Shown piece after piece: positions 26,087 through 35,929 of a stretch of DNA of 64,000 nt (positions within the stretch are counted from its first letter, which is position 1; each line of letters starts with the position of its first letter). The notes under the pieces are model-generated. The model had not been told where the DNA came from and searched no databases. It worked only from the letters and a program-made list of their open reading frames with translations. This DNA is from Oceanispirochaeta crateris (GTDB lineage: Bacteria; Spirochaetota; Spirochaetia; DSM-2461). The stretch lies in contig NZ_CP036150.1 of the NCBI RefSeq assembly GCF_008329965.1, positions 310,001-374,000 of the forward strand, written 5' to 3'. The position numbers and the translations under genes are program-made.

Positions 26087-26749
26087 ATGGAAAAGAATAC
26101 AGAAAATAGATTAGTTGACGATTTAAATAAACAGAAATCAGAGTTTGCCAGTAAAGCACCGGCTGATAAAAAGAAAATCTATGGGGATGGTTTGCAATCG
26201 CTTGTAGATCAGCATATTGCCGAAAATGCACTGCAGCTGGGTGATACCGCTGTCGATTTTACTTTGAAAAATGCGACGGGTTCAGAAGTCACATTATATG
26301 AAGAGTTGAAAAAGGGGCCTGTTGTACTCATCTGGTATCGTGGAGGATGGTGTCCCTATTGTAATTTGACTTTACGTCATATGCAGGCATCTCTTTCTGA
26401 GATCAAAAAGTATGGAGCTACCTTAATGGCCTTGACTCCAGAGCTTCCGGATAAAACCATGTCTACTCAGGAAAAACACAATTTGGAGTTTGAAGTATTA
26501 AGCGATAATGATAACAGTATTGCCAGAAAATATAAGATCTTCTTTAAACTGACTGATGCTGTGGCTAAAGTATATGAAGAGAGTTTCGGCCTGAGTCAGT
26601 ACAACGGTAATTCAAAAGGTGAACTACCATTGGCAGTTACTTATATTATTGATAGTGATAAAACAATCAAATATGCTTTTTTGGATGCTGACTACAGAAA
26701 TAGGGCAGAACCCTCTGATATTGTAGATTTTCTGAAGAAAAATTATTAG
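26087..26749 (+). CDS. Peroxiredoxin-like (AhpC/TSA) family protein
   Basis: The protein has about 220 residues. A thioredoxin-fold domain from about residue 50 holds the redox centre YRGGWCPYCNLTLRHMQA. The CxxC form and the long N-terminal extension match the peroxiredoxin-like group rather than classic AhpC, which has a single peroxidatic Cys in this place. It probably reduces peroxides or disulfides in the cytoplasm. The ATG at 26087 is preferred since AGGAG lies eleven bases before it and only two bases before an alternative TTG at 26078. It stands alone, between the cyclase gene and the glycan locus. Confidence 0.85.
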   Translation: MEKNTENRLVDDLNKQKSEFASKAPADKKKIYGDGLQSLVDQHIAENALQLGDTAVDFTLKNATGSEVTLYEELKKGPVVLIWYRGGWCPYCNLTLRHMQASLSEIKKYGATLMALTPELPDKTMSTQEKHNLEFEVLSDNDNSIARKYKIFFKLTDAVAKVYEESFGLSQYNGNSKGELPLAVTYIIDSDKTIKYAFLDADYRNRAEPSDIVDFLKKNY

Positions 26750-26793
26750 AAAGCATATTTAAGATATTATACTACTTGTTTATATGAATGACT

Positions 26794-26829
26794 TATATTG
26801 TCAATTTGGATATCTAAATTGACAATATA
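26794..26829. terminator. 14-bp perfect stem-loop after peroxiredoxin-like gene
   Basis: TATATTGTCAATTT (26794-26807) pairs exactly with 26816-26829 around an eight-base loop, 45 bases past the stop codon. No T-run follows, so it may be a transcript-stabilising 3' stem or an operator. Confidence 0.5.
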
Positions 26830-27203
26830 AACGATATTATCAAGTAGAATTAATATAAAATCGCAGCAGAAAAATTATTTTGAAGTTCATATATACATCA
26901 TCTCAAAATACACTATTTTTGGAAATATATGTATAAAAATGAGTTTTTCTCCATATCAAATATGGGTAAAGAATTAAAAAAAAATAGTAAAAACAATCAA
27001 TTTTACATAGATCCTACCTAAGAATTTAGCCCAAAAAAATATTCAATTTATAATTATTAAAACAACTTAAAAATACCCTAATAATTGTCGAACAAAACGT
27101 TGTAATCCAGTATAATTAAATTCATAACAGCAGTAGGTATTGCTGATGAATTTTTTAAAAAATATTTTGATAGCTTTTATTTTTTGAGCTGAAAAGGTTG
27201 GAT
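26830..27203. other. Very A+T-rich upstream region of first GH38 gene
   Basis: This stretch is strikingly A+T rich. It contains a TATAAT at 27111-27116, about 90 bases before the start codon, and just upstream a small dyad TTGT-CGA-ACAA (27085-27095). The -35 is poor, so activator control is possible. No gene or RNA is visible. Confidence 0.4.
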
Positions 27204-30200
27204 ATGAAATTTAAAATTGAATTTGTAAAAAAACAGCTGGATACGTTAGAAACATTCATCAAAGAAGATGAATCTGACCTTTCCGGTGTTCAAACAAAGA
27301 AAGGCTTTTTTAAGTCAATTCAGGCAGTAGATGAGGATGATCATTCATGGGAACCTATCTCTAATAAAGAATTTTGGGGTGGACGTGATCTTTTTCAATG
27401 GTTCCGTATTGTTCTTACCCATTTGGATATTAATAAAGAAATCATCATTGAACTTAAAACAGACACTAAAAAATGGAATGCGGTGAATCCTCAATTCCTC
27501 GTTTATTTAAATGGAGAAATCAAACAAGCTCTTGATACGAATCATACCTCTATCATTCTCAAAAAAAATGAAATCAGCTCCAGGGGAGGAGAATGTCAAC
27601 TTGATTTCTCGGGGTGGAGTGGTATGGAAGATGGTCAATCGATTTTCTCACTCAGCAGTTATACTCGAAATACACAGGCATTTTCCTGTTATCAAACCCT
27701 TTATATGATTTATGACTATCTTATGGGACTCGATCCAAATGATCCAAACCGAGTTCTCATAGGTGATAAAGCCATTCAGGCCTGTAAATTGTTAGATTTT
27801 AGAACCGATCGTGAATTAAATTGTTCATCTTTTGAAAAATGTGATTCTTTTCTGAGGCGGGAAATACTCGATGCCTATAAAAATGAGCTGGGATATGTTG
27901 CTGGATGTGTTGGTCATACACATATTGATATTGCCTGGTTGTGGGAAATCCATCATACAAGAGAAAAGGCTGCTCGTAGTTTTGCAACTGTGTTAGAGCT
28001 GATGGATCAATACCCTGATTATAAATTCATGTCCAGTCAGCCTCTGCTTTATGAGTTTGTAAAACAGGATTACCCAAAGTTATATTCAAGAATAAAAGAG
28101 AAGGTAAAGGAAGGACGTTGGGAAGTTGAAGGAGGAATGTGGGTTGAAGCGGATTGTAATCTCATTTCCGGAGAAAGCTTTGTCAGGCAATTCCTATACG
28201 GTAAAAAATTTATAAGAGATGAATTTGGAATCGAAAGTGAAATATTATGGCTTCCTGATGTTTTTGGTTATAACGCCTCTATGCCTCAAATCCTTAGAAA
28301 ATCAGGGATTAAATATTTTATGACTTCTAAGATCAGTTGGAATCAGTATAACCACATTCCTGTTGATACATTCAATTGGAAGGGCATTGACGGGACCGAA
28401 ATCCTGACTCATTTCATTACTATGGGTAACCGAGGAGAAGGGGAGAAGTGGACTCTCAATCCATTTCTCTCTACTTATAATGGAATCTTGGAACCAACAC
28501 CGGTTATGCTTGGTCTTTCTATGTATCAGCAGAAAGATATTAATAAGGAAATCTTAGTCTCCTTTGGCTACGGTGATGGCGGTGGCGGACCAACTGAGCA
28601 AATGCTTGAACAGGCTGAGAGAATGAAAAATGGTCTACCCGGATTGCCATCGGTTGTTCAAACTCATTCTAGAGAATATTTTGACCGGCTTGAAAAGACA
28701 TTGAATGAATCAAAAGCTATACCAAGGTGGGATGGTGAATTATATTTGGAATATCATAGAGGGACTTATACTTCAATGGCCAGGAATAAATCCTTCAATA
28801 GAAAAATGGAATTTTTATTGCAGGATCTGGAAAAACTTTATTGTTTGCTGGGGGAGTTTGAAAATTATCCAAAAGATCTTATTGATAAACACTGGAAAAC
28901 AGTTCTTACAAATCAGTTCCATGATATTTTACCAGGTTCATCCATAAAAGAGGTTTATGACAGAACTGACAGGGAGTATTTAGAAGTTCAAAAGTTTGCT
29001 ACAAATCAAATTTCTGAAGTAACGGATAAAATCATTTCTCAAATGACTTTAGACAATGAATCCTTAGTTGTTTTTAACACTACGGGATTCAAACGTGATG
29101 ATATTGTCAAATTTAAATCGGAACAGCCTCTGGACCATGTAATTGATAGCAATGGTGAAACCAGTAAGGCACAATATTTAGGTTCAAATACTTATTTAGC
29201 ATTTGTTCGTAATATTCCAGCAAATGGTTTTTCTGTCTTTCGCCTGAATCATTTGGAAGGGAATACCGACGATGTTGCTGTCTGTTCAATCAATGAATAT
29301 GCCTATGAAAATGAATATTATTCGTTAAGGTTTGATTATAACGGTAATATGAATTCCCTGTTTTACAAAAATGCGAATCGAGAAGTAGTACAGGAAGGCA
29401 GTTTTTTTAATCAATTGATAGCATTTGAGGATAAACCTTTAGCACATGATAATTGGGACATTGAAGAATATTATGAATACAAAAGCTGGGATCTCACAGA
29501 TTGCGAAAGTTTTGAACTTATCAATTCAGGAAAAGTCTTTGATAAGATAAAGATTAAACGAAAGTATATGAATTCAGAAATCGTTCAGGAAATAACTTTC
29601 TATCATGATTCTCCAAGGATCGATGTGTTTAGTACAATTGATTGGAAAGAGAAGGATATTCTACTAAAAGTGGCATTCCCAGTTGATATCCTTGCAGACA
29701 AGGCTACTTTTGATATTCCATTTGGGAATTTGGAAAGAACGACTCATAGGAATACTTCCTGGCAACAAGCGATGTTTGAAGTTCCCTTTCAAAAATGGGT
29801 CGATATATCAGAGCATGATTTTGGCTTTGCTGTACTAAACGATAGTAAATATGGTTGTGATGTACAAAACGGTTGTATTCGGCAAACTTTAATTAAAAGC
29901 GGTACATACCCAAATACTGAAGCAGATAAAGAAGTACATACCTTTTCTTACTCCATGTTGCCCCATGTCGGTTCATGGAGAGAATCAGGCGTTGAAACGC
30001 AAGCCTGGTTTGTGAATAAGGCGCTCTACTCCAAAGGGGCTTCATCTAAAAAATCAAATGTTTTTAAAGCAAATTACTTATTAAATGCTAATTCTGATAA
30101 TGTCACAATTGATACAATTAAAGTCTCAGAAGATGGAAATTATATTGTGATAAGAGTCTTTGAAACATGGAAATCAAGAAGAGTTGTTAGTTTTACATAT

Positions 30201-30332
30201 AATAAAGTGATTACAGAACTTTATGAGTCAAATTTGATGGAAGAAACGATTGGATCTTTAGAATTTGACGGACATAATTTTTCTGTTGAGTTTAAACCTC
30301 TTGAAATTAAAACTTTTAAGATTAAGATTTAA
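27204..30332 (+). CDS. GH38 alpha-mannosidase, long (MAN2C1-like) form
   Basis: The protein has about 1042 residues. The N-terminal beta domain (about 1-225) is followed by the catalytic GH38 barrel beginning GCVGHTHIDIAWLWEIHHT, where His-x-Asp supplies zinc ligands. The nucleophile Asp is in LWLPDVFGYNASMP, and the zinc His is in NQFHDILPGSSI. The rest is the middle and C-terminal beta-sandwich domains. Length and layout match cytosolic MAN2C1-type alpha-mannosidases. There is no signal peptide, so it should act inside the cell on imported mannosides. The start at 27204 has AAGG six bases upstream. It is a single-gene unit, convergent with the GH38 gene at 30532-33042, from which it is quite different. 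Confidence 0.92.
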   Translation: MKFKIEFVKKQLDTLETFIKEDESDLSGVQTKKGFFKSIQAVDEDDHSWEPISNKEFWGGRDLFQWFRIVLTHLDINKEIIIELKTDTKKWNAVNPQFLVYLNGEIKQALDTNHTSIILKKNEISSRGGECQLDFSGWSGMEDGQSIFSLSSYTRNTQAFSCYQTLYMIYDYLMGLDPNDPNRVLIGDKAIQACKLLDFRTDRELNCSSFEKCDSFLRREILDAYKNELGYVAGCVGHTHIDIAWLWEIHHTREKAARSFATVLELMDQYPDYKFMSSQPLLYEFVKQDYPKLYSRIKEKVKEGRWEVEGGMWVEADCNLISGESFVRQFLYGKKFIRDEFGIESEILWLPDVFGYNASMPQILRKSGIKYFMTSKISWNQYNHIPVDTFNWKGIDGTEILTHFITMGNRGEGEKWTLNPFLSTYNGILEPTPVMLGLSMYQQKDINKEILVSFGYGDGGGGPTEQMLEQAERMKNGLPGLPSVVQTHSREYFDRLEKTLNESKAIPRWDGELYLEYHRGTYTSMARNKSFNRKMEFLLQDLEKLYCLLGEFENYPKDLIDKHWKTVLTNQFHDILPGSSIKEVYDRTDREYLEVQKFATNQISEVTDKIISQMTLDNESLVVFNTTGFKRDDIVKFKSEQPLDHVIDSNGETSKAQYLGSNTYLAFVRNIPANGFSVFRLNHLEGNTDDVAVCSINEYAYENEYYSLRFDYNGNMNSLFYKNANREVVQEGSFFNQLIAFEDKPLAHDNWDIEEYYEYKSWDLTDCESFELINSGKVFDKIKIKRKYMNSEIVQEITFYHDSPRIDVFSTIDWKEKDILLKVAFPVDILADKATFDIPFGNLERTTHRNTSWQQAMFEVPFQKWVDISEHDFGFAVLNDSKYGCDVQNGCIRQTLIKSGTYPNTEADKEVHTFSYSMLPHVGSWRESGVETQAWFVNKALYSKGASSKKSNVFKANYLLNANSDNVTIDTIKVSEDGNYIVIRVFETWKSRRVVSFTYNKVITELYESNLMEETIGSLEFDGHNFSVEFKPLEIKTFKIKI

Positions 30333-30458
30333 ATTGATGTCTATTTTTAGAGTTCATATTCAATATGAATGTATTTGTATTAATGAATAATTTCTTTTAA
30401 GATTGCTGAGTTTTGAGATTTTAAAATTTGATATTGGAATCTATTTTTAATAAAATAT

Positions 30459-30489
30459 ACCCTCCAAACTATGTTTAGGTTTGGAGGGT
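30459..30489. terminator. Bidirectional terminator between convergent GH38 genes
   Basis: ACCCTCCAAAC (30459-30469) and GTTTGGAGGGT (30479-30489) form an 11-bp perfect stem with a nine-base loop. T-rich DNA lies on both sides, so it can end transcripts from the left and from the right. Confidence 0.85.
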
Positions 30490-30531
30490 TTATATTAATT
30501 AAAAATTGTAATGATAATTGATTAATTAAAG

Positions 30532-33042
30532 TCAGAGTGTATCAAGATTCATTTCTAAGAAACTAACTTCACTAATTTCATCGCTCTGTTTATCTGGTAT
30601 AAGAAAGGTTTTAATCTGATTATGATTAAAGTCAGATTCAATTTTTCTCTGTTTGCAACCTGGAAGTAAAATGGTTACTCCTGTTGTTGAAATCCCGGCC
30701 GCTTCATAGCATCGCAGAATGGTCCCCGTATTATCTTCATTTCTTTTATATACGCTAAGGATAATATTTTCATGGGAAATCTCAATTCCAGAATAGACAG
30801 AAGGAAGTTTCCCTTTGTGGTAAGTTTCTATTATGTGGAGTAATTCCTGGTTTAATTCTTGGGCTCTTCGTGAGAGGAACGCATAGTCCGCCCCTTGGTC
30901 CGGGCAGATAACATATTTGAATTCTTGCACACCCTGGTCCATATATTCGCTAAAATCATCTCTTTCTCCAAAATGATCAGCGTAAGCTGGTGTTCGTGCA
31001 ATTGTCATTCTTAAGTCATTTTCCCTTATGTCATAGCTATATTTTCCACTATTCACAATCGCAAAACCCAGATTCACACCTTTTTGGGTTTTACCTATAA
31101 CAGAGACCCATCGTTGTGCAGCTTCTTCTTGCCCATTTGCCGGTTTGTGTATATGCCCATAAGGAATCTCATATACAGCAGATGTTTCTGTCAAATCAAT
31201 GGGAAAGGAAAGTTTGACCATTTTATGCTTCATTCTTAAGTCTATTCGAGACTTTACTTCCAATTCACATTTGTTTTCATAGAGGGTAAAGTCCTGCTGT
31301 AATATAGAATTTTCATAGTAGCTGGTGACCCTTACAATTGACCTTAAAGGACCGTTTTCCAGTAACTTCGTATTGGCTTTTCCAAACTTCCCCGTGACAT
31401 TTCTAAATTCATATACACCATGACCCCAAGTATCACATTCTGTCTCATCAATAATTAAGGGTACACAAGCCGGAGTTTTCAAAATCTGAGTCTTTGATTT
31501 TTTAATGAATATTCCTGTAATCCACCCATTCTTAGGGTCTATATCTACACGGATATGAGAGTTTTCGAGATGCGATTCTGATGCAGAAAGAGAAGACGTT
31601 GTCGAAATATTAAATTCTTTCTTTTTGAATATCCAGAATACTGAATATCCCAGTGGAGGAATGTTGCCAGTGAAAAGAGTATTGTATTTATCTTCTCTGT
31701 TAACAAACGGACCCCTAACCTTCTGGATTGCAACAGCATTTCCTTTATTGTCGGTAACACCCTTTATATCCACGTTTACTTGTATACAAGAGCAAATTGG
31801 AAATGAATGAGGATTAAAAACGACAACTGGTGTACCTTTATTCTCGGATTCCCACAAAATCCAGTCATCTTCTTTGGATAACGAAATGTTCTCTTCACCT
31901 AGAGTATCCACAGCCCAGGAAACTTTTTGTAATGCTGAATTCCTCAGTCTTGAAGCGATACTGAGTGCTTCATTATAGGATTCTACAGCATCATCACAAG
32001 CCTTTTTAATACTTGTCCCGGCAAGGATGTCATGAAATTGGTTAAACATAACTTCTTCCCATGCTCTTTTAAGCGAACTGTTGTCATAATCATAAGAAAT
32101 TAGAGATGCGGCGGTGGTCATCATTTTTTCTGCACTCATAAGTCTATTTTCCGCCTGACAATTGAGCATTTTCAATTGACTATGAGCAGAATAACAACCA
32201 CTTCCATGGTGCTGTAGGTCTCCTATATGCACAGGTATAGGTTTCGCTATATTTTTAAATTCTTCAAAATAGCTTTTAGGTGAAGAGTAGGAGAGAGTCT
32301 CATCTTCATTTTTTAATTTCTCAATGTCGTTTAAGGTTCGTATCGTTGGTCCTCCGCCATGATTTCCAACACCGTAAAAGACCATCATTGCCGTGTCTTG
32401 GTTCTGTCCGATTTCTTTTACATCATCAATTCTACTTTTCATCGAGACTGTTTGAAGTACTTCTTTGTTTGTGCCGTTTTCTCCAACCCATTCTCCATAA
32501 CTAAATGGAATTTTATAGGTTGTAACACGGCTTCCATCGATACCTTCCCATTGAAAAAGATGATTTAGTCCTTCTAATTCATGATCCATTGGTCTCATGA
32601 AAACATAAGAATTCATTCCTCCAAGTTTCAATAATTGAGGTAGCATGCCATTATGACCAAAACTGTCAACATTATAGCCTGTGTGGCAAATCAGACCAAA
32701 CTTTTCATAAAAATACCGTTGGCTGTAGAGCATTTGACGCACAAAAGATTCTCCAGATGGAATATTACAATCTGGTTGAATCCACATTCCTCCAGTCGGA
32801 ATCCATCGGCCCTTTTCAATATATTTCTTGATTTCTGTGAACATTTCAGGTGCATTGTCTTCAACCCACTTATAATAATATGCACTAGAGCAAGTAAAAA
32901 TAAAGTCTGGGAACTCAGCCATTCTATCAAGAGCTGATTGAAAAGTGGCTTTTATCTCTGCTAGGCCGGCAGTAGACCTCCATAACCAAACAGGATCAAG
33001 ATGAGCATTCCCAATCAGATGAGTCCTATGTTTTTTATTCAA
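30532..33042 (-). CDS. GH38 alpha-mannosidase, short form (operon A)
   Basis: The protein has 836 residues. The catalytic domain starts almost at the N-terminus (HLIGNAHLDPVWLWR, zinc His-x-Asp). The nucleophile Asp is in GYNVDSFGHNGMLPQ and the zinc His in FNQFHDILAGTSI. It lacks the N-terminal beta domain of the longer enzyme at 27204-30332 and is a close paralogue of the GH38 at 39561-42044. There is no signal peptide, so a cytoplasmic exo-mannosidase role on imported sugars is expected. The start is TTG with GGAG six bases upstream. It is the last gene of the leftward operon TRAP-aldolase-GH38. Confidence 0.92.
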   Translation of the reverse strand: MNKKHRTHLIGNAHLDPVWLWRSTAGLAEIKATFQSALDRMAEFPDFIFTCSSAYYYKWVEDNAPEMFTEIKKYIEKGRWIPTGGMWIQPDCNIPSGESFVRQMLYSQRYFYEKFGLICHTGYNVDSFGHNGMLPQLLKLGGMNSYVFMRPMDHELEGLNHLFQWEGIDGSRVTTYKIPFSYGEWVGENGTNKEVLQTVSMKSRIDDVKEIGQNQDTAMMVFYGVGNHGGGPTIRTLNDIEKLKNEDETLSYSSPKSYFEEFKNIAKPIPVHIGDLQHHGSGCYSAHSQLKMLNCQAENRLMSAEKMMTTAASLISYDYDNSSLKRAWEEVMFNQFHDILAGTSIKKACDDAVESYNEALSIASRLRNSALQKVSWAVDTLGEENISLSKEDDWILWESENKGTPVVVFNPHSFPICSCIQVNVDIKGVTDNKGNAVAIQKVRGPFVNREDKYNTLFTGNIPPLGYSVFWIFKKKEFNISTTSSLSASESHLENSHIRVDIDPKNGWITGIFIKKSKTQILKTPACVPLIIDETECDTWGHGVYEFRNVTGKFGKANTKLLENGPLRSIVRVTSYYENSILQQDFTLYENKCELEVKSRIDLRMKHKMVKLSFPIDLTETSAVYEIPYGHIHKPANGQEEAAQRWVSVIGKTQKGVNLGFAIVNSGKYSYDIRENDLRMTIARTPAYADHFGERDDFSEYMDQGVQEFKYVICPDQGADYAFLSRRAQELNQELLHIIETYHKGKLPSVYSGIEISHENIILSVYKRNEDNTGTILRCYEAAGISTTGVTILLPGCKQRKIESDFNHNQIKTFLIPDKQSDEISEVSFLEMNLDTL

Positions 33043-33108
33043 TTATTACTCCGTTTCAAGTTAAAAAAGCTATTAATGGTACTGCTTATAATAGTAGGAA
33101 AAATAATT

Positions 33109-34035
33109 CTAATTAAAAAAGTATTCATGATTCATCTTTGAAAGAGAGTAGAAATGGTCTAATTCTAATTTTTCAATATCAGATAATTCTCGAGAAGGTT
33201 CACTCCTTCTACAAATTGTATTGCTTAATACACCTTCTTTTTTTAATATATATTTAGCATTAGCAGGATAATATTGTCTTTCTATGTCAGACGCAATGGT
33301 AAGATAGTTTTGTATCTTTTCAGCTTTATTTGGGTCACTTTTCCAATTTTTACACATCCAGTAATAATAATGTGAATGAAAGTTTGCCATGACTCCGCTA
33401 TACCCATTATACCCTTCTTGCAGACTCATTAATAATGAAGCTGCATTTGCATTATAGAGTTTAATCTTAGTCTCTTTGCAGAGTTTTGCCCTGTCTTTTA
33501 TCATTAGAGGATCACAGCATGTATCTTTAATAAACTCAAAACGATCTACATCTATGAGATGTTTTATTACTTTTTCCGACAGTATTCTTTTATATGGATA
33601 GGGGCACTCATAGAATCCAAGAGGAATATCGCTGGGTAATTTTGTTAATAGTCTGTCTAGATTTTCAATCCATATATCATCATTTTCAAAGGGAGTTGCA
33701 AATCGATTACTGATGAGGACAAGGGCATCTACACCTGCATCCGCCATATCATTCAGATCTACGGCCTGCTCCTCGAGGGTGTCTGATGTGTGGCCTGAGG
33801 CAATAACAGGTAAGGATTCTGGAACTGTTTTGCATATCATGCCAGCCAGGTCTTTCTTTTCTTTTCTGGAAAGATTAAACATAGAACTTGATTGGCATAT
33901 GGCAAAAAGACCGTCTATACCCTCGTTCAAATACCATTCTATCAGTTTTTCAACTGCGTTATAGTCGATACTGAGATCTTCTTTGAATGGAGTTATCATA
34001 GTAGGGTAAACACCGGGTCCAATTTCTTTATTCAC
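33109..34035 (-). CDS. DHDPS/N-acetylneuraminate lyase-family aldolase
   Basis: The protein has 308 residues, a TIM-barrel aldolase of the dihydrodipicolinate synthase family. The Schiff-base Lys is visible in FEFIKDTCCDPL, and the partner Tyr in GFYECPYPYKR. The substrate-carboxylate loop, usually GTTGE or GSTGE, reads CQSSSMF here, which marks it as neither classic DapA nor NanA. It probably cleaves or forms a keto acid, in keeping with the TRAP carboxylate transporter just upstream. The start is GTG with AAGGAG seven bases before it. It lies 32 bases after the DctM stop and 66 bases before the GH38 gene. Confidence 0.85.
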   Translation of the reverse strand: MNKEIGPGVYPTMITPFKEDLSIDYNAVEKLIEWYLNEGIDGLFAICQSSSMFNLSRKEKKDLAGMICKTVPESLPVIASGHTSDTLEEQAVDLNDMADAGVDALVLISNRFATPFENDDIWIENLDRLLTKLPSDIPLGFYECPYPYKRILSEKVIKHLIDVDRFEFIKDTCCDPLMIKDRAKLCKETKIKLYNANAASLLMSLQEGYNGYSGVMANFHSHYYYWMCKNWKSDPNKAEKIQNYLTIASDIERQYYPANAKYILKKEGVLSNTICRRSEPSRELSDIEKLELDHFYSLSKMNHEYFFN

Positions 34036-34067
34036 TCAATTACTCCTTAAATATTATTTTTAGATAG

Positions 34068-35348
34068 TTACATTAATAGTCTTGGAAGAATTAAAACTAT
34101 TTCCGGTATGAATGTTACTAGAAATAAGACAATTATCATGACAAAAACCATAGGAATTACCTCTTTAATAATCCCTTCTAAAGGTGTCTTTGATACTCCC
34201 GAAACTATGAACAAAAGCATCCCGAATGGTGGTGTCGAAAGGCCAATCATCATGTTGAGTGTTATCATAACGCCGAAATGGACCAGATCTATTCCAAGTT
34301 CTGTGACTAGAGGGAGGATCATAGGGATAAAAACAAGGGTAATTATGGAAGTATCAATGAACATACCAAGTAACAGAAATATTCCATTGATTATCAATAA
34401 AAGAATATATTTATTTGTTGTCACACCCAGTAGGATATTTCCAAATATTTCAGGAATATGTTCAATTGCTACAATATAGCTGAATGTTGCTGCTGATCCA
34501 ACAATTATACCCACAATACCTGTTGATTTAGCTGTATCAAGAATAACTTGCTTTAATTCATTAAACCCCAGAACCTTATAGACAAACACTGATATTATGA
34601 TCGCATATGCTGATGCTAGAGCACCTGCCTCTGTTGGAGTTATGACTCCCGTATATATTCCGCCAAGCAAAATAACCGGGGTTAATAGAGCAGGGGTTGC
34701 CATAACTGAAAATTTGCAGAATTCACGGAGTGATTTTTTTACTCCATAAGGATAATTCCTTTTGGTAGCGATGAAGGCAATATAAATCATAAGAGCAACA
34801 CCAATCATCAATCCTGGAATCATCCCTCCAAGAAATAATGCTCCTATGGATGCACCAGAAAGCATAGAATATACAATCATTGGGATGCTTGGAGGAAATA
34901 CTGGACCGATAGTTGCTGATGCTGCTGTTACTGCACAGCTAAAATCAGCATCATATCCCTCATCTTTCATGCTTTCAATTTCCATTAGGCCCAAGCCTGA
35001 GGCATCTGCAATTGCACTACCTGTCATTCCTGAGAATATAATGGAAGCGATGACATTTACATGACCTGTTCCACCTCTAAATCGACCAACTAAGCCATTG
35101 GCAAACTCAAAGATAATATTTGTTACTTTTCCGGAATTCATGATTCTAGCCGTAAAGATAAATAGAGGAACTGCCATAATTGTGTATTGAGAATAAAAAA
35201 CATCCAATACTTTACTCGTAACCATCGAGAGATCCTGGCCTACATAAAGGAAATATGAAACAGAGGCACTGACCATCCCAATGGCAATTGGGATTCGAAG
35301 TACGAAGACAATAATAAGTACAAAGATCGGAATTAAAATGGGACTCAT
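34068..35348 (-). CDS. TRAP transporter large permease, DctM
   Basis: The protein has 426 residues with about 12 hydrophobic segments. It carries typical DctM stretches such as FIFTARIMNSGKVTN, GGTGHVNVIASIIFSGMTGS, and ATIGPVFPPSIPMIVYSM. It is the transport channel of a sodium-driven TRAP importer. Its ATG overlaps the DctQ stop by four bases, so the two are coupled. Operon order is DctP, DctQ, DctM, aldolase, GH38. The substrate is a carboxylate or sugar acid by family; the exact one is unknown. Confidence 0.93.
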   Translation of the reverse strand: MSPILIPIFVLIIVFVLRIPIAIGMVSASVSYFLYVGQDLSMVTSKVLDVFYSQYTIMAVPLFIFTARIMNSGKVTNIIFEFANGLVGRFRGGTGHVNVIASIIFSGMTGSAIADASGLGLMEIESMKDEGYDADFSCAVTAASATIGPVFPPSIPMIVYSMLSGASIGALFLGGMIPGLMIGVALMIYIAFIATKRNYPYGVKKSLREFCKFSVMATPALLTPVILLGGIYTGVITPTEAGALASAYAIIISVFVYKVLGFNELKQVILDTAKSTGIVGIIVGSAATFSYIVAIEHIPEIFGNILLGVTTNKYILLLIINGIFLLLGMFIDTSIITLVFIPMILPLVTELGIDLVHFGVMITLNMMIGLSTPPFGMLLFIVSGVSKTPLEGIIKEVIPMVFVMIIVLFLVTFIPEIVLILPRLLM

Positions 35349-35860
35349 ATGCTACCCTTACCTAATTTGGATTGAGACATATTTTTTAAAGATTTGTAAT
35401 CTTTAACAATATCAATGATTGAATAGATGATGATTAGTATCAGGAATATTAGAAATGGAAAGAAGACGTAACTCAAGGGAATCCTAAGAACTGCAGACTT
35501 TTTTATCTTAATAAAAGATATATATTTCCAGCTGGGAGGAAGGAGAATTATGTATGTCAGTGTAACAATAACATTGCCAATTATTCTAAACCAGCATTTA
35601 CCCTTTTCTTTCAATTTATCATATACAACTGTGAACGCCACATTTTCATTGTATTTGCGTGCATAACCGGCAGAGAGAATTGCTACCCAGATATATGAAA
35701 TCACTGTTACTTCATAGGGCCAGGTCAACGGACTGTTTAAGGCATACCTAAAGATGATCTGTACGACAAATACCAGAAAGAGAATAGTAAAAAAAATAGC
35801 AGGTACTATTTCTTCGACGAAAATTTCTGTAAAGTGGAGAAATCTTAAAAATTTTTTCAT
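35345..35860 (-). CDS. TRAP transporter small permease, DctQ
   Basis: The protein has 171 residues with four hydrophobic segments, the DctQ pattern. The segment NSPLTWPYEVTVISYIWVA in the second helix region is characteristic. It bridges DctM and the periplasmic DctP. It is separated from the dctP gene by a stem-loop and coupled to dctM by a four-base overlap. Confidence 0.9.
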   Translation of the reverse strand: MKKFLRFLHFTEIFVEEIVPAIFFTILFLVFVVQIIFRYALNSPLTWPYEVTVISYIWVAILSAGYARKYNENVAFTVVYDKLKEKGKCWFRIIGNVIVTLTYIILLPPSWKYISFIKIKKSAVLRIPLSYVFFPFLIFLILIIIYSIIDIVKDYKSLKNMSQSKLGKGSI

Positions 35861-35877
35861 TGTTTTTCCAATTTAAA

Positions 35878-35916
35878 CATGAGCTATTTTGCTGTGATCA
35901 GCTAAAATAGCTCATG
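35878..35916 (-). terminator. Stem-loop between dctP and dctQ
   Basis: CATGAGCTATTTT (35878-35890) and AAAATAGCTCATG (35904-35916) form a 13-bp perfect stem, with three more pairs possible inside. It lies 13 bases past the dctP stop and 17 bases before the dctQ start. The tail on the minus strand is only weakly T-rich (TTTAAATT), so partial termination or 3'-end protection of the dctP message is likely. Confidence 0.7.
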
Positions 35917-35929
35917 AGAGTTAGACTTA

